NCBI GenBank assembly: GCA_902702965.1
Contig: CACRXP010000092.1
Coordinates: 806,387-870,386, forward strand
Origin: Spirometra erinaceieuropaei
Lineage: Eukaryota > Platyhelminthes > Cestoda > Diphyllobothriidea > Diphyllobothriidae
Direction of reading: 5' to 3'
Length of the DNA stretch: 64,000 nucleotides
Positions 23,770-34,148 of this stretch are shown here, one piece after another. The position numbers and the translations under genes were made by a program. The notes under the pieces were generated by a model. The model was not told the DNA's origin. It did no database searches and was given only the letters and a program-made list of their open reading frames with translations. Numbering within the stretch: the stretch's first letter is position 1; each line of letters opens with the position of its first letter.

Positions 23770-24250
23770 GTTCGACCGTCGGTTTCGACGATATCCACCG
23801 TGTTCTCCACATTAGGGTGAGAGCAGGGATGGCGACCTGTGCGAAAATTTCGTTTATACTGATAGTGGACTTGCACAGCATCTGCCGCACTCTCTCCGCC
23901 CCCACCCTGACCCGGTGTCAAGATAGAGTCAAGAAAACCGGGGGCGGGGAAGGGCGCAGGTGGTTGGCACGGTCGAACCCGCACCTTGGTGTTCCACTCC
24001 ACACCCCCTGGTCCACACAACAAATAACCAGGTTTTTGACCAACAACAACAATGGAGGGTAGCAGGATCCCAGCGTGCGAGACTTACGTCGGCAACCGCG
24101 TTTGCCGCCGCACTCCGAAATGTTGGCATTTGCTATGGTGCGCACCTCCGATAAGGCCTGTCGGAGTCCAGTATGGCCCCCGTACTGGTCCAGCGCATCT
24201 ACCATGTGGCCCGCTTGGGGGGCACACACACGCCTTTGCCTTCAATGGTA
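23770..24250 (+). repeat. Family C repeat copy 3 (best preserved)
   Basis: It begins 'agttcgaccgtcggtttcg' and runs through 'agtggacttgcacagcatct', 'ccggtgtcaagatagagtca', 'cacaccccctggtccacaca' and a (CAA)n-like 'ccaacaacaacaatg'. About 190 bp more follow, to 'gggggcacacac'. Its end is about 70 bp upstream of the exon at 24319. The open frames crossing it (23520-24062 plus, several minus) are shared artefacts of the repeat. Confidence 0.8.
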
Positions 24251-24318
24251 CCAACCACCGGCCTTGAGTTCGCAGGACTATTGAGCATCGGATAAAACCT
24301 TCCCCTTTCTTTTTTCAG

Positions 24319-24393
24319 GTATTTTGGACGCACACATCAGCAATTGCTTGAGGACTCTCACGCCTCAAACGGATACGGAGTGACAGCCGATCA
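24319..24393 (+). CDS. FARP/FRMD7-like protein, FERM-adjacent (FA) motif exon
   Basis: A 75-nt exon. Joined to the previous exon it reads S-Y-R|Y-F-G-R-T-H-Q-Q-L-L-E, aligning with the F-R-Y-S-G-R-T-Q-x-Q block that follows the FERM domain in band 4.1, PTPN3/4, FARP and FRMD7 proteins. The acceptor has a long pyrimidine tract (tcccctttcttttttcag). The donor is CA|GTAAGT at 24394. It starts one base into completing an Arg codon and ends two bases into a Gln codon that the exon at 39314 can complete. The FA region regulates band 4.1 proteins through phosphorylation in the family; nothing here shows that directly. Confidence 0.92.
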
Positions 24394-27354
24394 GTAAGTC
24401 TCACCTACCCCGACGATGTGCCCCCGGATGAAACTGTTTAAGGTTGCCCGTCAGCATTTATAAAACGACCCACCCACTAGGCCATAAGGCTAAGAGGTGA
24501 GCTATTGATGTCAAATGTCGCACAGCAGTCAGAAGAGCCTGAGAGACGACAGTAGATTGTCATTTTAAAGCACTTTCTTCTCTGTAGGGGGCAACGATCG
24601 GGTGACAGATCCCAAACACATATTACCAGCCAAAGGTGTCAGTCTTACGGGAAAGGTGGTAATAGGGATTTTATGGGTGAGACATATGTATGCGTAGAGG
24701 AATGACCGAATAAGTATATATAATTGGTAAGTACGTTTTTCGAATGGGAAGGTTTTATTGCATTGGCATGTAGTAACCGGAATTAAGCAAGGCAATTAAA
24801 AAAATAAACGTTAAGTGTCTACAACGACCGTTTCTCAACTCTCTGAGATGAGGTCATTGGGGATAATGCGCCAGAACGTTCATAACAGACGACCCATATA
24901 TGGACGATGAAGTATCAAAATGCAATAATCGTATCGGGCTAAAACCCACTTAAAAAGTGTATTAGGTATTCCCTGTATGCCACAAATTGTTTGGAGTACT
25001 TCACCCGATCGTTACCTCTATTAGGGATTTAAAACATGCACAGTCAGCAAGGAATTACTGGTGGCAAAAATATTCGTTCTGATTAATAAACCGTTTCCAA
25101 ACATTTTGTAAAATGTACAATGTATTATGCATACACAGCAAGTTATAAATACTTATTAAATTATTGTGAATCTGATAGCAGTTTATTTCACAGGATAACG
25201 TCTAATCGGGGAAAAAAGAGGTCATAGAAAGTGCGATAGAATGGTGAAAAAGGCACGGTAATGTATCTACTTATGATCAAAACGAGGTATGCAAAATTAA
25301 GTGTAGGAACCTGTTTTCCATAACTAGTTGGTCACAGTTTCGACAACTAAAAGACATGGTATTGCATTGAGCAAGTAGCAAACTTTTTCATGCCGAAAAC
25401 ATCTTTTGTAAAGCAAAAAACACTGCATCTTGATAAAATGCATGGAGATAGCCAGGACAAAAGACAGTTTATATGAGTTCTCGGTTGGGATCTCTCAGGT
25501 AAAGAAGATGTCATGCGGCTCCGTGTCGACAGGTCGGCCATAAAATAAAGATTAATTATATACATAACAAGCAAATGTACAAATGCACAATTCTGCGTCC
25601 AGTGAAAAACGTTTATGCTGCAAAACTGGTGCCCAACATCCAGCGATTGTGGGGATATTTGCGTCTGAAGACGTCATTGAGCTGTCAATGGACAGTCCAA
25701 GGCACGTCGTTGGCTGTTTTTAATTTTCGGACAAGTAACAAAATTGTGAATTTCTAAAGCACTAGCTCAGGTATGTTGTTTCCAAAGAAATAATTTTTTA
25801 TTCCACGGTTTGGGTCGTATTCATGGGCTGTTCAAAAATAAATTCCCATCGCCGAAGTAAACAGTCCTGTGATGCGTAGGCTAACGACTACTCAGCAGTT
25901 AACTGAAGTGCAATTGATCTCTCAAGTGGTTTTCATCCAGGAAAACATTTAGTACTGAATCTTACAGACAGTGGTTAGTCTTTTACGGCTCAGAATATGA
26001 CCAAAATGGGCTTTTTTCTATCTATTCACTTCCTCTACTGGCAACGAATCTCTTGTGTTGCATGTAGAGGAAGTCTCTGGCCAACCGTGCTTGTATGCCT
26101 TGAATTCTTATCTCGCAGTCATAGGCGGGTGACATAGACATGGCTAGCCTACTGAAATATCCCTAAAACGATTCTCGAGATAAAAGCTAGGTTTTTTAAA
26201 AATCATAGGCCGCTAGGTACTCATTTTCAGATTAACCTCGCAAAGCTCTCACATATAAGTAAAGCGACAGTTTGGGTTACTCCGAGAATACTCGTTCTGG
26301 TTAAGATTTGCCACTATGGTGCGTCAAGCAGAGCTCCGCTGAAATTAGGGCTTTTTCAGTCGCACAGTCTAGTAAATCAACAAATGAAAATGCCTAAATT
26401 TGAAGAGCCGCTGCCCCCTTGGAAAGGTTTCAGTTAATAGCATCCTACATCACTTTATTTGCGCAAACACCATCATCGATTTTTTAAATCGTGGGTCGTT
26501 TGAATACCACTTTCCATCGAGTTACATATTTGCAAACGTGAAAAGAAGTTTTTCGGTACTTGTCGGCACAGGATAATGACTGATCGTTCAAAAGGTTCCT
26601 TTTTCACCAATGATGTCTTCTATTTCGCTTGCAAAAGAACTAAGGGATGCATTCTGCCTAAATAAGAATTTTGCACAACTTAGCGGGCTGCTATAGAGAA
26701 TTCCGAAGGCCTTCAGTACCCTCTAGTGGCCAATTGGGCTTCAGTTATCATAGTTCACTAGTATCAATGTCAGCGCTTTACGGGAATACATTTGCACACA
26801 ACGTGTTGTATCGATACAGGAGTAAAATTCAGGTTCACTCTAGTAGGTGTGACATTTAGAGGACTTAAATGCCACCCTAGTGGTATTTTGGATACTTTCA
26901 ACGACGCACCGCAGCGGCTATTTAACTGCATTAAATATTTATAATTCTACTATTGTAACGTAATGTAGGGGATACTGTCAGAGCTGACTGTTGCACCGTT
27001 CTTTGGGTGAATCGCTCTGGATATACCCGCTACATTGGCGTTGTTTCGAAAAGCCAATTCTGCGCTCACAATTTCGCTGGAGAAAATTGCATCCACTCTG
27101 CAACAAAACCTTAGCTCACGGTTAATTAGCGCTGAACTGTGTCACAACTCATGGAGCGTTAAAAATGACCTTACTATGTGGCTTTCCGGATGGCTGACTA
27201 TTTAATTAGGTCGACTTGCTGTCTATCAAGAAGAGCACGGCCATCCATCTCATGTTCCACTGCGAGCACCATTTTTGAGTGCAAAGTATGCATTATAACC
27301 AGTAGGCAATTCTCGGTTTCCTGACCCTCGATGACCACAAGTATGGACTGAGCA
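24394..27354. other. Intronic, unassigned
   Basis: First 3 kb of a ~14.9 kb intron. Moderately AT-rich, with no recognised repeat or exon. Confidence 0.5.
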
Positions 27355-27660
27355 GCACGACCACCAAAAACAAGAGGTACTGGGACGGTCGTTTCTGGCT
27401 TGTTAGTCGTCATAAGTCGGCCATGCCCAACCCCGAGGCCCGAACCCCGTCTGTCGGTTATAAGTCCAAAGTCCTAACCACTGGATTTGGGCATGACAGA
27501 CAAATGACGGCTAACAAGCCAGAGCTGGCCATTCCACGCTCCCTTGTCTTTCTCGGTAATGCTTTTCTGCCTATATCATTCGTCGCTGTGCAGCTGCTGA
27601 CGGGGCTCGAAAGGGAGATATTCTGATAGAATCGAACAGACGAGTCCCAGTTAGCAGTTC
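27355..27660. mobile_element. Two SINE copies fused head to head
   Basis: 27360-27480 is a minus-strand SINE head and body. From about 27480 the same sequence resumes on the plus strand ('gggcatgacagacaaatgac', 'aagccagagctggccattcc', tail to ~27650). The inner parts form an inverted repeat around the tRNA-like region. The tRNA boxes are damaged at the junction. Confidence 0.75.
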
Positions 27661-28035
27661 AGAAGACAAAGATGGGATTACTGGAACAAGGAATTTATTG
27701 GCCTGACGTTTTGGATTCGCACTCGAACCCAGTATCAGAAACAGCCGCAGATAAGGGTAATGGTGGCACAAGAGGTGGAGTATTTATAGCACGTAGCTGC
27801 TGCTGATGTGATGATTGCTCGGCAAATTGACTCACGGTCACTGGGATAATTGGTCGCTCGCGTCCTCCCCTCGTGACTACTTCCCCGGCCAGAGAAAATC
27901 TCAACATGGAATATGATACCGGGAGGCCATTGCGCTTGTTGATGGATTTCGGGCTTGAGAACCATGGCTCGAGCAGATCGCGGCTCACACGGTTTTCACC
28001 CCTTGCGATGATTTCGGTCTCTTGAAACTTGAAAA
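27661..28035 (-). pseudogene. PLE-B 3' end, minus arm of a head-to-head pair
   Basis: Minus frame reads E-I-I-A-R-G-E-N-R-V-S-R-D-L-L-E-P-W-F-S and then N-K-R-N-G-L-P-V-S-Y-S-M-L-R-F-S-L, the C-terminal tail of the PLE-B nuclease. It is followed by a 3' region and the HHR-like terminus (27690-27738). The GIY-YIG core itself is missing. It meets a plus-strand copy near 28036. Confidence 0.78.
27690..27738 (-). ncRNA. PLE-B hammerhead-like motif, decayed core
   Basis: Minus strand reads CUGAUAC, stem II GGGUUC/GAAUCC, then AAAAC. G8, A9 and G12 positions are altered, so it is inactive by sequence. Confidence 0.4.
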
Positions 28036-28745
28036 TATGACCGGGTCCAGACGCAAATACTGAACTTCTATAGCAACCACTCGATCAGTCGCAAACGCAG
28101 TTGCGTAAGGGCGCTATACCGGCGCGTTGAGACGCACTGCAGTGAAATGGAAGACAAGGTTGCTGAATTACAATATCTTCGACGGGTAATAAGCGTCAAT
28201 GGCTACCCGCGCATATCTGTCAACCAGCGCATACGAAAACGACACCGAATTTTTAGAGGCCGAAATCATCGCAAGGGGTGACAACCGCGTGAGCCGCGGG
28301 CTGCTCCAGTCATGGTTGTCAGGCCCGCAATACATCAGCAAGCGAAATAACCTCCCGGTACCATATTCCGTGCTGAGATTTTCTCTGGGCAGGGGAATCA
28401 GTCATGTGGGGATGGCGCGGGCGAGCAATTATCCCAGTGACACTGAGCCAATTTGAAGAAAAATCGTCACACCAGCATTCAACACGGGTGACGAAATCAC
28501 GGCCATTAACGACTCGGATACAGACTGACATGCCACAACCGCATCAATTACGACCCCAGCGGTGATTGCGAGAGCTATTAATTACGGTGCGCATATGGTC
28601 CCACGGCAGCCACGTGCTATAAATACTGCACTCTTTGTGCCACCATCACCTTTACCTGCAAATGTCTCTGATGATGGATTCGTGTGAGAATCCAAAACGT
28701 CGGTTCAATAAATTTCTTGCTCCAGTGATCACATCTTCGTCTTCT
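28036..28745 (+). pseudogene. PLE-B 3' end, plus arm of a head-to-head pair
   Basis: Plus frame starts in the post-RT linker (S-C-V-R-A-L-Y-R-R-V-E-T-H-C-S-E, then N-G-Y-P-R-I-S). It jumps, with the nuclease core deleted, to E-I-I-A-R-G-D-N-R-V-S-R-G-L-L-Q-S-W and Y-S-V-L-R-F-S-L (to 28456). About 200 bp of 3' sequence and an HHR-like terminus at 28664-28712 follow. With the minus copy at 27661 it makes a ~1.1 kb palindrome-like unit with inverted 'agaagac..aagatg' ends. Confidence 0.8.
28664..28712 (+). ncRNA. PLE-B hammerhead-like motif, sense to host gene
   Basis: CUGAUGA, U, perfect stem II GGAUUC/GAAUCC (loop GUGUGA), then AAAAC with G12 changed to A. Loss of G12 should abolish cleavage. 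Confidence 0.45.
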
Positions 28746-29155
28746 AAGGGAGAGGTCCTTAAGCTACAACTGGACGAATGAGTTCCGTAACACGATTGGT
28801 GAGCGCCCCCTGAACGGGACCGGTAAGGTTCGTAAAAACGATCGGTGTGCCTTCTTTTACCATTGCATATTCCTACTCGCAACCGACAGGACAAGGAGCC
28901 CGTAGCTCAGTGTTTAGAGGCGTTGGACTTCTACTTAACAGGTTGCGGGGTCGAGCCCCAAGTGTTCGGAATTGTTGATGACTGGCTAACGAGGTCTAAC
29001 AAGCCAGAAATGGCCATCCCAATCTCCCTTGTCTTATTCGGCAATGCTGTTCTGCCTATATCGCCTGCCCGCTGTGCAGCTAATGGCAAGGCCTAAGAGA
29101 GGGCCCTAAGACATAAAGCGGGACGAGTGAGCCCCGTAATGCGATCTGCGTGCAC
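28746..29155 (+). mobile_element. tRNA-derived SINE, tail fragment plus full-length copy
   Basis: A 3' tail fragment (about 28746-28812) precedes a complete copy from about 28870. The head is 'cgcaaccgacaggacaagga', the A-box region 'cccgtagctcagtgtttaga', the B box 'gggtcgagccccaag'. The body 'aagccagaaatggccatccc' and a tail ending near 29150 ('gacgagtgagccccgtaat') follow. This is the cleanest plus-strand copy. Confidence 0.88.
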
Positions 29156-29879
29156 TCGTCTACCAGTGACCGCAATTATTTTATACACATGCATTTGGAA
29201 TCTCTTTGTCTGATTTAGTTTACCTAGCGCCGCCCACTCTAACCGGACTATAAATAGGCCGACAGGGGTGGACTCAAGTGATCTTTCCGGGGCAAGTTCC
29301 ATCAGGCGACAGGCACGACTCAAAAGCACAGCACAGATGACGTTACTTGCTTCCTCAACCGTCCTATTTTCAATGTGGATTCAACTTCCAGGGCGACCGT
29401 GGACTTATTGCGTACCCGATGCTTCTTAAGGTCTTCTTGAATGTTGATAGTAATCATTTGTACTTAAGTCGTAAGATAACACCAGCTCGGTTCACATCTC
29501 TCGACAAGCACCCTCTCTAGGCTTCACGTCCAACTTTAAAATGATAAGAAACGCGTCGAATGCATTTTTGCGAACGTTATAGTATCATTGACCAAAGAAA
29601 TCTGGGGGTGGTCCCGTTGGCTGTCAGGTAGCAGTACCAAGTGAACCTGTCGTAAACGCTCCTTTACGTCCGTAGTTACCGCATCCCCTCCCTGGTTGTT
29701 TCGGAATTCTGGGCGTTGCCGGCGCAACTTTAAGCGTCCAGTGTCCATAAAATGACAAAAAAAGTGAGATAGACACAGTACTAAATTGCTTTAGCTCATC
29801 GGGACTGAAGAGGTCGTTCCCATCAAATTTGCGTTTCTTATATAAGTTTACAGGGCTGGACGGTAGCACAGGCTTAAAA
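29156..29879. other. Intronic, unassigned
   Basis: No exon or known repeat recognised. Confidence 0.5.
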
Positions 29880-30660
29880 TGCGAACGCAGTCGATGAATA
29901 CTTTAAGTACAGGCGCATCGTTAAGAGCAAAATCGGAAGTGGGAGCGCACCTTCACCTTGATATAAACAATCCTCTCAGCGCAAGAGTCACGAAACAAAT
30001 CAGCCAAATACTGCAGATTTCCTAAATTTTGAAGTGGGCGATTATCGGATGATCACCATTCTTTTAAAAGCCCACCAAACAGAACGATGTCTCAGCGGGA
30101 GATCGAAGGTACATAAGGCTAATTATCTACTCTTTGGCCGCCGCGTTTCAGTAGCACTCTTTCGACATGGTTGAAGTTGAACGAATCCCAGTCGGCATGA
30201 AATTTCCAGCCTCATCAGGGCACGCTACATAAAAATGTCAATTGGACACAGGGAACTTCAAGCGCAATTCCAAGTAGCAAGTGCATCGGTACCAGCGGAA
30301 GTAAAAGTGAGAGCGTACCTTCACGTTTATATAAGCAAGCACCTCAGAGAAAGAACCTCAAAACTATATGGTTTAATGCAATCAAATACTAAGGGCTTAC
30401 TAATTTTTGAAGTGGGCAGAATTGAATTACAGGTTGTCGAAGGTGCCCGAAAATAGTTATCTATGTTTTGGCCGCCGTATTTAATTTGCACTGCCTTCCG
30501 ACTGCAGGACATGATTGAAGTGAAGTGGCGTGAGATTTTCTGCCTCAAAACGGTATTCTAAACAAAGCTGTCGGTTGGAAACTAAATATTGACCCCCCCC
30601 CCAGATTACATGTAGCATTAAGCCGAATTCCAAGTGGTGCCTATTCCTGTGTCCCAACTT
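29880..30660. repeat. Degenerate tandem duplication, ~330-370 bp period
   Basis: Blocks recur in the same order: 'gagcgcaccttcacc' at 29944 and 'gagcgtaccttcacg' at 30311; 'tttgaagtgggc' at about 30030 and 30408; 'ggccgccg' at about 30137 and 30469. The start of a third unit ('aattccaagt') is near 30627. It is old and diverged. Confidence 0.6.
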
Positions 30661-31019
30661 TAACATTCAGTCCGACCTTAGCGATAACGCTCCTGACTGT
30701 AACCAAGATGGAGGTTAGCGCCAGGTCACCTGTTAGTGGAGAAGGTCCTGCTTGGAGCGCCTCAGCAAACTGTCCTCCCTGGGCAATTGCGGTAGGTCAT
30801 TAATATAATTAAAAGGCACTTTAACTGTCACAGAAATGGCATAGATACCTTAAAGTGTTTGCTTACTTAAGCGTCAAAATTCAACAAATATGCATGCATC
30901 TGAAAGAAAGTTTTCGATTATTTTGTCGAAAACAAGAACACCATGAAAAGTACCTGTCATGGATCACATTGGAGATTTCTAATTTCCTCAGATATTAATG
31001 GTTCATATTAGAGTAAAGC

Positions 31020-31400
31020 AGTCTGTTTGGGATTAACAAACCCAAACCGAAGTCCATCGACTACGGTGGAGTAACCGCGAAATATTAGTTTATTGCTAAC
31101 AGGCAGTTAGTAGTATACACATGTTGCATAATTTGCCATATTGACAGCGAAGGCACTAGCTAAGAGTCCCGACACGTGTTTCGCCGATACTCTGCTTCTG
31201 CATGGCACAGATGCGAGAAATTCGGCCCACCCTTGGGTTCCCCAGCGTTCCTTGCGGGCTTTCCGGTAAATACTTCAGTTTTGAACTTGCAAACGCATTT
31301 GATCTACTTTATTTAATAAAATTACACCAATTCCATTCCAGATGCATACGCAGTAATATTTCTGTAGAAAATCTGTCACAATTAACAAAGTTCTGAGTTG
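31020..31400 (-). mobile_element. Retrozyme-like repeat copy 1 (HHR on minus strand)
   Basis: It shares with 32560-33090 and 37100-37460 the blocks 'aagtccatcgactacggtgg', 'taacaggcagt', 'acgtgtttcgccga' and 'gggttccccagcgttcc'. The HHR region is 31168-31237 on the minus strand. The order of blocks relative to the HHR is a circular permutation of the 37 kb copy, as expected of a tandem or circular monomer of about 350 nt. Confidence 0.7.
31168..31237 (-). ncRNA. Retrozyme-type hammerhead, decayed
   Basis: Minus strand keeps UCGGC-GAA-ACACGUGU-C (stem II 3' strand, core and stem III). The CUGANGA box has become AGGGUGG. Not expected to cleave. Confidence 0.45.
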
Positions 31401-31499
31401 GCCTGTCCTTCGCGGCCGCTTTTAAACATCGAAGATAGCATTATTCGCCATCCGTCAAAATGCTTTTTATCTTATACATATATATTAGCATATTATATG

Positions 31500-31650
31500 A
31501 TAGTTCGACCGTCGTTTCCTACTATGCCCATCGTGAACTCCACAGCTAGTTAAAGCAGGGACGGTGACTTTTGCGTGAATTAGTTTACGGTAGTGGCAGG
31601 CTTGCGTCGCATCTTTCACACTCTCCCCTTCCCCACCTGGGTACTTACCA
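31500..31650 (+). repeat. Family C repeat copy 4, 5' part
   Basis: 'agttcgaccgtcgtttcc' to 'gcatctttcacactctcccc'. It is truncated where a CCCTAA-like patch begins. Confidence 0.7.
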
Positions 31651-31710
31651 TAACTCCTGACCCTTGAATCCTAACCCTGACTCTTGACTCCAACCCCAAC
31701 AGTATTGTAT
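31651..31710. repeat. Degenerate telomere-like patch
   Basis: 'aatcctaaccctgactcttg' and neighbouring CCCTAAC-like units abut the truncated family C copy. Confidence 0.45.
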
Positions 31711-32124
31711 CCATCAGGTGGGGCTACCAAGCCACATCTTACCTTGTCCCTCATCTTGGACTGTTCGCCATAATAAATGCTTACTAACTACCTAATCTAC
31801 ATCGGTGTTTCAAGGTAAACAAACAGGAGCAAGCCTCAAATTAAAGTTTAGATGAATACGATAATCATATTCTTATAAATTTCAGATTTGAAAATAGTTC
31901 TGCTTACTTCTTTATCAGTTGAATTTCGACCAGGTTTTGAACTAGGGATTCAGACAAAGGTAAGTCAAATGGCAGGTTGGAGTCATGGTTAAAAGGGTTA
32001 GTGCTTGGGTTAAGGGAGCAGACATCATCCTAGCCACTTGTAGTAGGCAAAAATACCCAACCCAGCCTCTTTCTGATAGAGCGTTAAACATGCGGATTTA
32101 GGGGTGTCTCACCAAAAACACATT

Positions 32125-32540
32125 GACAGCTCGACCGTCGTTGCCATGTGCTACACAGCAAGGTGCAGCAGGCACGGTGACTCGCACGTGAATTAGTTTT
32201 AAGTGATGGTAGACTTGCGCAGCATCTACCGAACTCTCTCTTCCCCACTCCTCACCTGTACCCCGTGTCAAGACGGAGTCAAGAAGACCAGAGACGGACG
32301 AGAATGCAGGTGGATGGCACGGTCGAGCTCGCACTTTCGCTCTTTACTTTACACCCTCTGATTCACACAGCAAATCAGCAGCATTTAACTAACAACAACA
32401 ATGAGGTAAGCCTCAGGGATCCCAGTGTGCGCGAAGTCATCCGTAACTGGGTCCGTCACCGCACTCTGAAATGCTGGCCCAATTCCGACATGGCCCTCAT
32501 GCCCCCAAACGCGCCGAGCGGTAGATGCACAAAACCGGGG
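32125..32540 (+). repeat. Family C repeat copy 5
   Basis: Full-length-like copy: 'agctcgaccgtcgttgcc', 'agacttgcgcagcatctacc', 'ccccgtgtcaagacggagtc', 'aacaacaacaatgag', and the distal block 'ccgtaactgggtccgtcacc'. It directly precedes the retrozyme-like palindrome at 32560. Confidence 0.8.
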
Positions 32541-32782
32541 TATTTTATAAAATTACTAGACAGCCTTGTTTAATTTCAGAGGAAATTAATGCGCGAACTT
32601 GGAGCAACTCTTTCGAAACAGACCTTTTCAGGCACGGTCCGAAATTTGATATGAATATTGGAGCGGAAATCCATCAGCTACTGCGAAATAAACGCTTAAT
32701 ATTCACAAACCGCCAACAGGCAGCCAGTAGTACAGAATTGTGCAATAATTTGCCGTACTAAGAACACAGGTATTAGCTAAAA

Positions 32783-32852
32783 GCCCAGACACGCGTGTTT
32801 CGCCGATCTTATGCCGCTGCCTGACGCAGCTGCGAAGGGTTCGACTCGTCTG
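32783..32852 (-). ncRNA. Retrozyme-type hammerhead, minus arm
   Basis: CAGACGA (U4 to A), stem II GUCGA/UCGGC, GAA, stem III ACAC/GUGU, C17, then UGGGC. The 5' strand of stem I is lost at the inversion junction, so it cannot form a full fold. Confidence 0.6.
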
Positions 32853-32960
32853 TTTCGAAAGAGTTACTCCAAGTTCGCGCATTAAGTTCCTCGGAAATTA
32901 AACAAGGCAAGCTGAAACTGGAGTTCATATACCAGAAAACACACGGGCAAAGCTGGGGGA

Positions 32961-33033
32961 CCCACCGACGAGCCGAACCCCTCGCAGCTGCGTCAGGCAG
33001 GGGCATAAGATCGGCGAAACACGCGTGTCTGGG
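32961..33033 (+). ncRNA. Hammerhead ribozyme, retrozyme type, sense to host intron
   Basis: Stem I is CCCA (32961-32964) with UGGG (33030-33033). The core is CCGACGA at 32965-32971, a U4-to-C change from CUGANGA. Stem II is GCCGA (32972-32976) with UCGGC (33011-33015). GAA is at 33016-33018. Stem III is ACAC/GUGU at 33019-33028. The cleavable C17 is 33029. All three helices pair perfectly. The single core change probably weakens it. It lies in sense orientation within the intron between 24393 and 39314. Confidence 0.75.
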
Positions 33034-33090
33034 CTTTTAGCTAATACCTGTGTTGTTAGTACGGTAAATCATCGCACAATTCCAGTACTA

Positions 33091-34140
33091 GACAGTAATA
33101 TAAAATATGTTATTGCAAGTGTAAAGCCATACATACTACAATGCAGGTCTTTTCTTGTCGAAAAAACGACTAAATGATTTCGTCAGAGTCGCTCCCTACC
33201 GCTTTGTGGCGAAAACCTGCATTGCAACTTATCTGGACGATCTTCTTCGCCTGCTTCTTGGAAGCAATTATACTATCTTTATATGTATAGAACCGTAGTA
33301 CCGTAAACGCTCTAGATGCTGCCTTTCAGGCCCTGTGCATAGCACATGCTAATTATAAGTTTTTAATGTAACACAAAAGTGTTCTTTTATATTAAAACAT
33401 TCATCGTCGGCTCTAAAGCCGCTATGCCGCCGGATAAAGACACTCACTTTGTCATAACATTCCGGGCTTTGAAATTAGGCTTATTATAATCTCTAGTTCA
33501 TCCATTCGATACACGGTTTGGCGCAATTCTGACGATCAGCAGAGGTTTTTGAATTGAGAGAGAGATCTTGTGCACGACAGTAGTCTAATGGATGGGATTC
33601 CAACCTAGCTGTTAGGGGTTATTACGCTGTTAGGTGATTTGTTCATTTACATCCCAGCACATAAAAGTTCCCTGGACGGCAATAAACTTCGCTTAGTAGG
33701 TCATGCGCTGCCATAAAATGTACACTGCACTGCCGACTGAAATTGGAAGGTGCGATTATGCTCTTTTTGGGAAATGCTTTAGAACAAACAGTGTACGGGG
33801 AACGTCCGAAAGGAATTATCCTGGATTTTACAAGATAGCTACAGTCACTCCTAATACAACTAAAAGCCGGGCGCCCAGGACGACAAAATGAAATGGAAGC
33901 CCGTTATAGCAAATACACCAAATAGCAGCTGTCGATCATCCGGGCTACGAATAACCCTCTTCTTCTCCCTCTCACCAAGACGCATGTGGTAGCAGAGGCT
34001 TCAGGGCCGCCGTAAATTCTAACCTCCCCCCCCCTTTTGGACAATTTCATCGCCACAGTCAGCGATTCGCCAAAGACATTGATTAAACATGTTGTAACGC
34101 GGAAATCAAGCACACATTTTAAGAAAAACGTTTTCTTGAA
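33091..34140. other. Intronic, unassigned
   Basis: No recognised exon or shared repeat. Contains a short poly-C run near 34025. Confidence 0.5.
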
Positions 34141-34148
34141 ATGTCAAG

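Larger units (their letters stand above)
32560..33090. mobile_element. Retrozyme-like repeat copy 2, inverted dimer
   Basis: Two parts of the ~350-bp unit face each other. The segment 'gaaattaatgcgcgaacttg' (about 32581) recurs inverted at about 32867-32900. The HHR region 32783-32852 (minus) is mirrored by 32961-33033 (plus). The distance from cleavage site to a common landmark on the two arms sums to about 350 nt, matching the monomer length estimated from the 31 and 37 kb copies. No protein is encoded. Confidence 0.75.

Noticed and set aside
23520..24062. 180-codon plus frame and 157-codon minus frame overlapping
   Set aside because: Both overlap on opposite strands and the plus frame is largely family C repeat. 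A repeat-driven open frame is the simpler reading.
30180..30240. Extra hammerhead (minus-strand CUGAUGA near 30220)
   Set aside because: CUGAUGAGG is followed by GGAAAU but no stem II or stem III could be paired, so the match is likely chance.
29880..30660. CRISPR-like spacing
   Set aside because: The repeats are long, diverged and few, and the genome is clearly eukaryotic.
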